Shown: piece after piece, positions 1 through 7,650 of the stretch
How positions within the stretch are numbered: position 1 is the stretch's first letter
Layout: every line of letters begins with the position of its first letter
Origin: CAYRTD01 sp964426915
GTDB lineage: Bacteria; Bacteroidota; Bacteroidia; Bacteroidales; GCA-2748055
Direction of reading: 5' to 3'
NCBI GenBank assembly: GCA_964426915.1
Contig: CAYRTD010000024.1
Location: forward strand, 1 to 37,296
DNA length: 37,296 bases
Position numbers and translations under genes: made by a program
Notes under the pieces: generated by a model
The model's database searches: none
Seen by the model: only the letters and a program-made list of their open reading frames with translations
Told to the model about the DNA's origin: nothing

Positions 1-155
1 GTGACCGCGTTCGCATAAAGCTTGCCTGAAGGCGCAGCGCGTAGCTTTCACCGGCTGCCGAAGCCTTACGCTTGCGCTGAAGCTTCAACCTAGGCGCATG
101 GCGAAGGACTCAGCAGAGCAAAGCCAGGCGTTTTGGCGGGCCCCCGCACCGTGCT
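1..155. repeat. GC-rich remnant related to the dispersed MITE-like repeat
   Basis: The first 23 bases match 35101-35123, inside repeat copy B, with one mismatch (GTGA[C/T]CGCGTTCGCATAAAGCTT). The rest of the stretch is clearly more GC-rich than the AT-rich genome around it and is full of short palindromes, such as GCCTGAAGGC. No reading frame resembles a protein. I infer the edge of another member of the modular repeat family, cut by the window start. Its left boundary cannot be seen. Confidence 0.55.
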
Positions 156-365
156 AATAATTGGTAGTGTTGGGATTCTTTTTCTTTCTCTCACTCCCTA
201 ACAAAACTATGAGCTGTCATCGACGGAGAAACCTCTCTCTCCTTCCAATCAAAACAGATAAAGGTCCTTAAGTTGACGCGTATGCCCTGTCGGGGTTGGT
301 ATGCAGGACTGAAATATGAAAATATTAAAAAACTCATTCCCTTTCCCTTTGACATAAATAAAAGC
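156..365. other. Non-coding stretch downstream of gldN
   Basis: No convincing gene is present. There is an imperfect hairpin at 278-304 (GCGTATGCCC pairing loosely with GGTTGGTATGC). A short segment around 212-240 (ATCGACGGAGAAACCTCTC) reads like non-coding repeat debris. An open frame on the minus strand here has no recognisable protein features and is taken as chance. Confidence 0.4.
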
Positions 366-399
366 AAAAAAAAAGGTGTCTGATCAGACACCTTTTTTT
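366..399 (-). terminator. Intrinsic terminator after gldN (symmetrical)
   Basis: A perfect 18-base palindrome, GGTGTCTGATCAGACACC (375-392), is flanked by nine A residues on the left and seven T residues on the right. Read on the minus strand it is a GC-containing stem followed by a U-run, 18 bases past the gldN stop codon. This fits Rho-independent termination of the T9SS operon. Because A and T tracts flank both sides it would also work for plus-strand transcription. Confidence 0.85.
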
Positions 400-416
400 G
401 TTATATAGTATTTGAA

Positions 417-1310
417 TTAGTATTCCCAGAGGTCATGTTCAAATTCAAACAATTCTTGTTTTATCCTTTCAGCTTCATATAAAATATCATCACCTGTAAG
501 GTATTCACGGATTGCCCTGTTGGAATAAACATTGGATTCTTTAAAGATAAAGGAGGAAAACCTTCTTTGCATAAAGAGATCATCGAAAGAAATGGGATTG
601 GAATCATTTCTTGGATTGTAGACTTCGTATCTCGAAAACAGGGGTCGGAATTCGGGAAAATATACCCAGAAAGCGATTTCATACTGTATTTCTGGAGAAA
701 CTTCGATTGAACCGTCGGGAAGTGTAATTTGTTGATTATAAACCCGAATCGGAGCCAGACCCATAACTCGCACACGCATTGTTGAATGCTGCTTATCAAA
801 AAACCATTTCTCTCTAACAAGAAATTGTTTAATATCCTGGGTACGTATCCTAACCTCGCCAAATACGGTATCGGCGCCGAGTTTTTCAATGATTTCAGAT
901 TCTGTCATTAAAAGATCGGTAGTGAAGCTTCTGTTTGGATGATCGGCATAAGCTTTAAGATTGTTCTCTCTTATTCCATGCATAATTGCGCCAAATAAGC
1001 TCATTCTCTGGTCGATTGGTTCAGTTGGATAATAGAGAGGCTGATTCATTTTTTCTCTGAGATCAATGATTCTCCAGACATCCTTCGACCACATCACATC
1101 TGCCTCTCTTATAGGCACATATGGTATAGGCTTCTTCTCACGGATATGTATCCTGTCATATACATTAATAATATCTGTTGTATCCGACATCATCTGTGGA
1201 GTTCCAGGCTGAGTTGTCTGGGTTACCCCAGTTTGGGCATTGCCTGCTGAGTATGAACCCAGTACCATCAGAAATAAAGCTGTAAAAAACTGAACGTTTC
1301 TTTTCATCAT
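417..1310 (-). CDS. gldN: Type IX secretion/gliding protein GldN (PorN)
   Basis: This is the periplasmic component of the T9SS trans-envelope complex. In the known systems GldN/PorN pairs with the GldK/PorK lipoprotein to form the large ring under the outer membrane. The 297-residue product starts with a signal peptide (hydrophobic residues about 8-22, likely cut near NAQ-TG). A mature domain follows with the blocks VYDRIHIREKKPIPY and DVMWSKDVWRIIDLREKMN, and an AFWVYFPEFRPLF segment that I associate with this family. Two ATG codons stand side by side at the start; either could be used. It is the last gene of the porP-gldK-gldL-gldM-gldN operon, begins 8 bp after gldM, and is followed by a strong terminator. 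Length is usual for the family. Confidence 0.93.
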   Translation of the reverse strand: MMKRNVQFFTALFLMVLGSYSAGNAQTGVTQTTQPGTPQMMSDTTDIINVYDRIHIREKKPIPYVPIREADVMWSKDVWRIIDLREKMNQPLYYPTEPIDQRMSLFGAIMHGIRENNLKAYADHPNRSFTTDLLMTESEIIEKLGADTVFGEVRIRTQDIKQFLVREKWFFDKQHSTMRVRVMGLAPIRVYNQQITLPDGSIEVSPEIQYEIAFWVYFPEFRPLFSRYEVYNPRNDSNPISFDDLFMQRRFSSFIFKESNVYSNRAIREYLTGDDILYEAERIKQELFEFEHDLWEY

Positions 1311-1318
1311 ATTGATAT

Positions 1319-2899
1319 TTATAAAATTCTCAAAACTATTGAATTAAGGGTAACAACCCTTCCATCAGGCCCCACCGCTTTAATATCGGTTACGGTAAAG
1401 TTTTTACCCGCACTAAGTTGTCTGATAATATCTTTTTGGGCCTGTGTATATTTGTTATTTTCGGATTTTTCACGTGTGGTAAAACCTCCAGCCAGGACTG
1501 CCGAAACAGTAAATTCGGTAATGGTATAATTGAGCTCAAAATCGAAGTCTTCCAGTTCTGCATCCACCCCTTCCGTTCTGGCCAGATCTGTAAGAGAGAT
1601 TGCACCCTGGCTTCTTCCGGCTACTTTTGCGACCGGTGGGGGGACATTCTTCACACGAAAGTCCATATTGCCCATAAACCTTCTGGTATTGTCTATTTCA
1701 GCATACACTCGTACCGTAACAATTTCTCCTTCCGGTCCGGCAACGGGTTTTACCACCCATCCACCACCAGGAGCTCTACGTATACCGCCTTTGGTAATAT
1801 TTGCCTGGATATTTTCTTTCGGCACACCGCTGACTGAAATGTCCACGGGATTATCAACGCCCCGGTAAAAGACATTCATTTTGGTGGGGGATATCACGGC
1901 ACTGGCTTCAGCCACCTGATACTGATGTTTAAATTCTCTTCTTATAATCTGGTCTCCAGCTTCAAGAATAATAGTGCCTCCCCAGGATTTTGTGCCTACC
2001 GTAGAAGTAGGTCCTGTCCAGATTCCTTTTCCTTCATTAACTTCCAGTTGCTGCCCATTCTCAAGTTCTATTCTGGGGTCTTTTGTTGAATCATAGGCTG
2101 CAAGAAAAACCCTTGCTTTATATTCCTGTCCTTTGAAAACATAGTCGGAATTTGCAATTACCACCGGTTCAATTTTATTAAATTTGAATGAGCCTGCATC
2201 AATCTGGCTAAGCAGATAACCCAGAATTTCCGCTTCCGTATTTCTTACATCCGACTGCATTTTAGACAGGATGGTAATAACGGATGCGAGGGGCAGGTGC
2301 TCAAAATGCTCAGATTCCCAGGTATGAGCCTCTGCTTTGGCATGTGGATCCGGAGCCGGTGGATCGGTATTCAGATTACCTTCAATACCAGCTACAATTG
2401 AGGCATAGGTTTCTTTATCATCGATTAGGTTCAGAAGAAACTCACGGTATTCTTCTATTTTATTTTTTAATTCTTCACCTCTTTTGTTGAGAATCATTAC
2501 TTCGGCTGGAATACTTGTATTATCCTTACCTTTAACATATTCCAGGCTCACTTCATTATCATGAATAGCCTCAGTGTCCTGACCTTCCGACTTAATAACG
2601 ATTGCTTTTTTTGCTTCCTGGATTTGGTCATAAAGTTCATCAGACATTATTTTTACTTCATCGGCCTTTTCTTTCCATTCTTCAACTTTGGTTTTGTTGA
2701 GTTCATAGGCAGAAGAAAAATCATCGTAATACGAGGTGTTTTTCTTGGCAAAATTTCTTGTAGTCGTAGACAATCCTTCATCAACCAGTACAAATGCATC
2801 CAGTACGTCTTTGGAGACGTTGAGTGCCAACAATGCTGTCAGCACCAGGTACATCATACCAATCATTTTTTGCCGTGGGGTTTCTTTACCGGAAGACAT
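1319..2899 (-). CDS. gldM: Type IX secretion/gliding motor protein GldM (PorM)
   Basis: GldM is the periplasm-spanning shaft of the T9SS motor. One N-terminal transmembrane helix (about residues 12-28, MIGMMYLVLTALLALNVSKD) sits in the inner membrane with the GldL bundle, and the rest projects to the GldKN ring. The 526 residues show the expected order: the N-terminal helix, a long helical D1 region rich in Glu and Lys (about 30-230), then beta-rich repeats (about 240-526) that include VFYRGVDNPVDISVSGVP. The short basic N-terminus MSSGKETPRQK before the helix is typical. It starts 14 bp after gldL, and the product is intact and of normal length. Identity is supported by both sequence and gene order. 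Confidence 0.95.
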   Translation of the reverse strand: MSSGKETPRQKMIGMMYLVLTALLALNVSKDVLDAFVLVDEGLSTTTRNFAKKNTSYYDDFSSAYELNKTKVEEWKEKADEVKIMSDELYDQIQEAKKAIVIKSEGQDTEAIHDNEVSLEYVKGKDNTSIPAEVMILNKRGEELKNKIEEYREFLLNLIDDKETYASIVAGIEGNLNTDPPAPDPHAKAEAHTWESEHFEHLPLASVITILSKMQSDVRNTEAEILGYLLSQIDAGSFKFNKIEPVVIANSDYVFKGQEYKARVFLAAYDSTKDPRIELENGQQLEVNEGKGIWTGPTSTVGTKSWGGTIILEAGDQIIRREFKHQYQVAEASAVISPTKMNVFYRGVDNPVDISVSGVPKENIQANITKGGIRRAPGGGWVVKPVAGPEGEIVTVRVYAEIDNTRRFMGNMDFRVKNVPPPVAKVAGRSQGAISLTDLARTEGVDAELEDFDFELNYTITEFTVSAVLAGGFTTREKSENNKYTQAQKDIIRQLSAGKNFTVTDIKAVGPDGRVVTLNSIVLRIL

Positions 2900-2913
2900 A
2901 ATTTTTACTTAAA

Positions 2914-3876
2914 TTATTTTTTTGCTGCGCCCATTGCTGAGAGCATATTACCGTAAACATTATTAAGTTCAGATAAGCTGTTACTTAATTTTGCGATCTC
3001 CTCTTTGTATCTGTGTGTTTCTTCAACTGAAGATCTGAGATCCTGCATCATCGTTTCCAGTTCTTTATAAACACCTTCATTACCTTTGAGATGCTCACGT
3101 GTACCCTGGATTTGATTTTCATAGGCAGAATTCAGTTCACTCAGGTTTTTATTAAGACTGTTGAGTTGTTCGCTAAATTGCTTATGTCCTTGTGAAATAT
3201 TGGAATAATCTGTTTTAACAGTGCTGGTAAGTTCGGTATAGGAATTAGCCAGTTCAGATGACTGTTGAGAAAACTTCTGGGCTATATCCTGACCTGATTT
3301 ATTAACGATCTCAGCAGTATTCCTGTATGAGGAAGAAAGTGTATTGATCGAATCGGAAAGCTGTCCGGAATTATTGGCATATGAAGTCGAAACTGATGAG
3401 ATTGCTGAAGCAGCTTCTTTCATATTATTTAGATATTCTTTTGTTGCGACAGAGGCAGCAGTAATATCTGCAAGATTATGTGAGGTCTGACTTAAATTTG
3501 TAAGTCCGCTACTCAGTGATTTGATCGTTTCCGGCCTTATATCAGCATCTTTCATCAGGTCGTCGAATTTCTGCAATCCGACACCTCGTCCTGCCAGGCT
3601 TTCTTCTCTGAGCTCATCCAGTTCATCGGGATCCGACATTCCTGCGAGTTCAGGATAAACCAGTGTCCAGTCCAGTTCCTCATGAAGAGGTTCGAAAGCT
3701 GAGAAAAAGAAGATAATTGCCTCAGTAGTAAGTCCGATAACGATCATAAGAGAAGCTCCCGGCCAGTGCATGATCTTAAACATAGCACCAATAATCACAA
3801 CCGATGCGCCAATTCCATAAAGTTTGGCCATAAAGTTTTTCCATCCGGAACTCTGAACAATTTCAGTAACATTCAT
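2914..3876 (-). CDS. gldL: Type IX secretion/gliding motor protein GldL (PorL)
   Basis: GldL is the inner-membrane proton-driven stator of the T9SS motor. The 320-residue product has two closely spaced transmembrane helices at the N-terminus (about 19-36 and 42-61). The second carries a buried glutamate (E52, in IGLTTEAIIFFF), with E62 at its cytoplasmic end; glutamates in this helix are important for proton use in the characterised GldL. A long cytoplasmic tail (about 65-315) is helical, Ser/Glu/Lys-rich and coiled-coil-like, with repeating SxELxxS patterns. The HWPGASLMIVIGL block between the helices is diagnostic. It lies 15 bp after gldK and 14 bp before gldM. Confidence 0.95.
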   Translation of the reverse strand: MNVTEIVQSSGWKNFMAKLYGIGASVVIIGAMFKIMHWPGASLMIVIGLTTEAIIFFFSAFEPLHEELDWTLVYPELAGMSDPDELDELREESLAGRGVGLQKFDDLMKDADIRPETIKSLSSGLTNLSQTSHNLADITAASVATKEYLNNMKEAASAISSVSTSYANNSGQLSDSINTLSSSYRNTAEIVNKSGQDIAQKFSQQSSELANSYTELTSTVKTDYSNISQGHKQFSEQLNSLNKNLSELNSAYENQIQGTREHLKGNEGVYKELETMMQDLRSSVEETHRYKEEIAKLSNSLSELNNVYGNMLSAMGAAKK

Positions 3877-3891
3877 GATATAGTATATTAA

Positions 3892-5253
3892 TTAATTTGC
3901 ACCCAGGTATGAACGAACACATCTAAAACCTATGTAAGATTTGGCAGTGTCCTGATATTCATAATCTCTTGTACTAACCTGCAGGTAATATGCCACGTCT
4001 TTCCATGAACCACCCCTGATTACTTTTCTTTTCATAACAGGTGGATCGTCGGGTTTGGCATTATATTTATAATCAGGATTCATGTTATGTGTAAACATGT
4101 AAGCAGATTCATCGTAGGCACTGCTGGTCCATTCCGAAACATTCCCTGACATATCATATAAGCCATATTCATTTGGAGCATAATTGCCTACTCTGGTAGG
4201 GATCAGAGAGCCATCATCGATATAATTACCTCTCAGTGGCTTGAAGTTTGCCACAAAACAACCCAGTTGATTTCTTGTATACGGTCCTCCCCATGGGTAC
4301 ATGCTTTGGGTTAGATTACCTCTTGCGGCATATTCCCATTCACCATCACTGGGTAGACGGTAATCCTGAACGAAAGGCTGGTTTTCACCTGCGAGTGCCG
4401 AGTTTAGGAATTGAGTTCTCCAGATTGAAAAGGCATTTGCCTGCTCCCATGTAACCCCAACAACCGGATAATTATCGTAGGAAGGATGCCAGAAATAGAG
4501 GTTGGCATAAGGCTCATTGAAAGAATAGGTGAAATCTGAGATCCAGACAAGTGTATCGGGATAAACCGGGATCTGTTTTTTGAAAACAAATGATTGTCTG
4601 CCTTCTACGTCAGTAACACTTCCGTCAGGCTGGGTTACCGTACCTTCATATTCCTGGGTGGAAAAATTGAATTTATTGGTTCGTTTTGCTGCCTGCTGGA
4701 GATCAATCCAGTAATAGGAATAGATAAGTTTCTCCACTGCAGTTTCCTTACGGCCGAAAAACTGGGCATCGCCGGTATAATAAAGTCCGATGCGGTCGAT
4801 CGCAGCCTGAACATCACCATTTTCGTCATCGTATTCAATCTTGGTTTCCCAGTTAATACGCGGTGATTCCTGACCGTCTTTGTTCATCATTATCGGATTA
4901 TCATCTCTGTCACTGAGTATATAATCTTCAATCTGATCATCAACCAGTGCCTGCCTCAGGAGTGAGTCTTTCACCCAGTAGACGAACTGACGGTATTCAT
5001 TATTGGTTATTTCTGTTTCATCCATCCAAAAGGCATCGACAGTAACTGTCTTTGAGCCATTATTTTGCATAAAGGAAATGTCCTGATCACTGGGTCCGGT
5101 AATAAAACTACCTGCAGGGACGAATACCATTCCATAGGGATCGGGTTCGGTGTAGGCTTTTCTGTCCTGGACACCAACTAATTCCCCGTTGTTGAAGTTG
5201 GAACAACTGCCAAGGACTACCAACGTGATCAGCAAGGAAAATATCTTTTTCAT
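3892..5253 (-). CDS. gldK: Type IX secretion/gliding lipoprotein GldK (PorK)
   Basis: This outer-membrane-anchored lipoprotein forms the T9SS ring with GldN. I chose the ATG at 5253, not an alternative initiation codon 39 bases upstream, because it places a clean lipoprotein signal at the N-terminus (MKKIFSLLITLVVLGSC, lipobox cysteine at residue 17). The product is 453 residues. Most of the protein is a formylglycine-generating-enzyme/sulfatase-modifying-factor fold: FVPAGSFITG early, then DGEWEYAARG, YGLYDMSGNVSEWT, VIRGGSW and a terminal IGFRCVRS. The cysteine that follows RGGSW in active enzymes is absent (LQVSTRD is found there), which fits the structural, non-enzymatic role known for GldK. 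It is the second gene of the operon, after a porP/sprF-type gene. Confidence 0.94.
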   Translation of the reverse strand: MKKIFSLLITLVVLGSCSNFNNGELVGVQDRKAYTEPDPYGMVFVPAGSFITGPSDQDISFMQNNGSKTVTVDAFWMDETEITNNEYRQFVYWVKDSLLRQALVDDQIEDYILSDRDDNPIMMNKDGQESPRINWETKIEYDDENGDVQAAIDRIGLYYTGDAQFFGRKETAVEKLIYSYYWIDLQQAAKRTNKFNFSTQEYEGTVTQPDGSVTDVEGRQSFVFKKQIPVYPDTLVWISDFTYSFNEPYANLYFWHPSYDNYPVVGVTWEQANAFSIWRTQFLNSALAGENQPFVQDYRLPSDGEWEYAARGNLTQSMYPWGGPYTRNQLGCFVANFKPLRGNYIDDGSLIPTRVGNYAPNEYGLYDMSGNVSEWTSSAYDESAYMFTHNMNPDYKYNAKPDDPPVMKRKVIRGGSWKDVAYYLQVSTRDYEYQDTAKSYIGFRCVRSYLGAN

Positions 5254-5341
5254 AACTTTCTGGGTATTATTTGCAAAAAACAATCTTTTCAAAATGAAAA
5301 ACGATTAAAAATTAATAAGGTTGCTATTGTATATCTTTTTT

Positions 5342-6280
5342 TTATAAAAATCTTATGCTCTTATATTTTTGAGGAGTTCTGTCCATGCTCAGATCAAAAC
5401 AATATCCGATCGAAAGCTCATGTGATCCGCTGCTATACTTTCCGATCTTCGTAACCGAAAAGTCGTAAGAATATCCAATCAGCACTCCGTTAAACAGCTC
5501 AACCCCCAGTATTCCTACAATTGCATCCCCACCTCTATAAGAAACGCCGCCCCAGAATCTTTTATTGTACCTTACATTCGTATTAAGATAAATTTGATTC
5601 GCCTTACCGTCCGATTTCAGCATAAATGTTGGTATTACCTCAAACATGGGATTTGCCAACTGTAAGTTATAACCTGCTGACAGATAATAATGTCGAACAA
5701 GGTATGGGCTTGCATTCTCGTACCTTATACGGGACTGATTCAAATGGGTTGTAGAAATCCCCAAAAAAAGTTGTTCTGTCTGGTAAAAAATTCCCAGGCC
5801 CATATCAAAAGCAACTCTACTTTCCTTACCTTGAGGTATTTGGGGGTCTCCCTGAACATCGCCCATTCCATCAGGAATATTCCATTCAGGATCAAGAGCT
5901 TTATTTATCATACCCATATTCAACCCCAAAGCCAGGTTCCCTTCGACCAGATCAAACCGGTATGCATAATTGAGGCTTAATCCAAGATCAGAATTAAATC
6001 CATAGGCATCATTTAATATGGAAAGACCTAATCCGTGATCAGCTCCAAAGAAGGAGAAAGAACCGTCAGCACTAAAATAGGATTGAGAAGGACCTCCGTC
6101 GAATCCGACCCACTGTTCCCTGTGAACAGCGTTCAGACAAATTCTGCCATTCGCACCTGCTGCAGCGGGGTTAAAAAAAGTGAGCACAGAGCGGGTCTGA
6201 CTGAATTCAGGATCCTGCTGTGCTTTTACTGCAAGAGAAAAAAATGTAGCTAAAATAATTATAAACCTGAATTTACCCAT
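5342..6280 (-). CDS. porP: PorP/SprF family type IX secretion membrane protein
   Basis: Members of this family are outer-membrane beta-barrels. In P. gingivalis PorP belongs to the PorKLMNP trans-envelope complex, and SprF-type paralogues escort individual adhesins. I chose the ATG at 6280 because it gives a proper signal peptide (MGKFRFIIILATFFSLAVKAQ). A longer frame upstream has no signal character and would run into the proposed promoter. The mature protein begins QQDPEFSQ and contains the family hallmark FFNPAAAG, then alternating aromatic beta-strand segments to a final FDLSMDRTPQKYKSIRFL. Product 312 residues. It is the first gene of the gldKLMN operon, the same order as porP-porK-porL-porM-porN in Porphyromonas, so PorP is the better label here than SprF. 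Confidence 0.88.
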   Translation of the reverse strand: MGKFRFIIILATFFSLAVKAQQDPEFSQTRSVLTFFNPAAAGANGRICLNAVHREQWVGFDGGPSQSYFSADGSFSFFGADHGLGLSILNDAYGFNSDLGLSLNYAYRFDLVEGNLALGLNMGMINKALDPEWNIPDGMGDVQGDPQIPQGKESRVAFDMGLGIFYQTEQLFLGISTTHLNQSRIRYENASPYLVRHYYLSAGYNLQLANPMFEVIPTFMLKSDGKANQIYLNTNVRYNKRFWGGVSYRGGDAIVGILGVELFNGVLIGYSYDFSVTKIGKYSSGSHELSIGYCFDLSMDRTPQKYKSIRFL

Positions 6281-6358
6281 TCCTTTACGATTCCCTCTAT
6301 TCCTGTTAGGCAGGCAGTTTCTAAAAACGCTAAAATAATTAAAATTCTTACTATGTAA

Positions 6359-6366
6359 CAAATTTA
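6359..6366 (-). promoter_or_regulatory. Candidate -7 element for the T9SS operon
   Basis: On the minus strand this reads TAAATTTG, a full match to the Bacteroidota TAnnTTTG -7 consensus, about 78 bases upstream of the porP ATG. No clear TTG -33 element is seen at the right distance, so the call rests on one box and its position in the 212-base gap after the ureohydrolase-like gene. Confidence 0.4.
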
Positions 6367-6492
6367 TCAACAGAATATTGTTAATAGTGTCAGGAAAATA
6401 TTAACGAAAATAAAAAAATAAAGTTTTAATTAATTACTTTATTCAGATATCTTTTTCAATTCCTGTTAAATTACTTCTGTAATGATGATATA

Positions 6493-7650
6493 TCAAGAGA
6501 AACGACGCATTAATTTCCACCACCGGTCGGGAATATCATTCGTGCAGGCCATTTGATAATCTTCGTATCCGCAGGAAATAATATAATTTTTTCCGGTCAG
6601 GGGATCTTTAACCGGTAATTCCATCCACCATCGCCCGGTATCACTGCTTTTATAAAAAATCATATTTTGATCCGCAGCCGGGGTACTTACAATGAATTTC
6701 TTGCTATTGCTTTCACGGGGATCTTCAGGCCTGCGGATAGAATATCCTTCTGCAAAATACCATATTGCCTGCGCAAGAAGATGTGAAGTCTGATCGTTTT
6801 GATCCTTTTCCGGTATCAGCTCAGAGAATAAAACAGCACTTACTTTTTCAGAAGCTCCTGCGTAACGCGTCAGCTGACACAATTCATGACCGAAAAACCC
6901 GTTGGGGGAAGCTGAACTGCCGGCAGGTGCATCCGGTTGTCTGACGGAATTTATATCAATAGACAATATATTTGTATCCCGCAAAACAGGTTCTGCGATC
7001 GATAAGCTGGCTCTTACACTACCCAGGCGGTGACTACAATGCCCTTTATTTTCAAATTTATCAAGCTGTTTTAGGGGAGTGAAATATAACTGATGACCAA
7101 GATTTACTATAGTAAGGAGTTTATGGCTCTTTAATTTAATAAGTTGTTCAAGATAATTTGCTGAATCTATGGTTGCGTTTTCAGTATCGAAGTCTATGCG
7201 TGAATCTATAGTAGTAAAATTCCAGAAACTGTTATAATTTTCATATGCCCTGGCAAGTCCGATTCCAAGATCCTGGCTTCCTCCTATGATAACTGAGGTC
7301 ACCGATTTACTCATTAATTCAGAAAAGACATCACGAAGTGCATAATAACTGTCTTCAACATTATTTGCTTTTTTGAGATTGCCAAGGTCAATAATATTTA
7401 GCTTTTTCGATCCCGCTGCCAGGAGATATAATTTCTCTCTGACTTTATCCGGTGCTGAAGCCGATCCCTTTATGAAAGCATTCCGGTCTTCTTTTACCCC
7501 GAAAATGGCCATATCATATTTAGCGATATCGGAAACAGGGGAATTCGGGGTATTTATGGAAATAAACCGACTCATGGTATTTTCGGCCTTCAGATGGCTG
7601 AATTCCGGTTTTTCCAGGCTCACCGGATCGAAATATTCATTAAGGTTCAT
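6493..7650 (-). CDS. Ureohydrolase (arginase/formimidoylglutamase) fold protein with degenerate metal site
   Basis: This 385-residue protein keeps the arginase-family layout, but the manganese-binding signatures are eroded. The GGxHS motif reads GGSQD (123-127; Gln126 replaces His). The DAHxD motif reads DSRID (149-153; Arg151 replaces His). The SxDxD motif reads SIDIN (230-234; Asn234 replaces Asp). Three of six usual ligands are therefore changed. Related Bacteroidota proteins are often annotated as formimidoylglutamase or arginase, and my recollection is that Flavobacteriia copies show similar replacements near the gld genes. I infer a non-hydrolytic or differently liganded role; the substrate is unknown. 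The ATG immediately follows the topA stop codon, so the two are probably co-transcribed. The T9SS operon begins 212 bp downstream on the same strand. Confidence 0.75.
   Translation of the reverse strand: MNLNEYFDPVSLEKPEFSHLKAENTMSRFISINTPNSPVSDIAKYDMAIFGVKEDRNAFIKGSASAPDKVREKLYLLAAGSKKLNIIDLGNLKKANNVEDSYYALRDVFSELMSKSVTSVIIGGSQDLGIGLARAYENYNSFWNFTTIDSRIDFDTENATIDSANYLEQLIKLKSHKLLTIVNLGHQLYFTPLKQLDKFENKGHCSHRLGSVRASLSIAEPVLRDTNILSIDINSVRQPDAPAGSSASPNGFFGHELCQLTRYAGASEKVSAVLFSELIPEKDQNDQTSHLLAQAIWYFAEGYSIRRPEDPRESNSKKFIVSTPAADQNMIFYKSSDTGRWWMELPVKDPLTGKNYIISCGYEDYQMACTNDIPDRWWKLMRRFS

Noticed and set aside
191..391. Minus-strand open frame of 66 codons before gldN
   Set aside because: It crosses the gldN terminator and starts in poly-A, with no domain or promoter. 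It is best read as chance.
1418..1868. Plus-strand open frames inside gldM
   Set aside because: They lie antisense to a clear, full-length GldM and have no family resemblance.
5254..5292. Longer N-terminus for GldK
   Set aside because: The added residues precede a clean lipoprotein signal and would spoil it.
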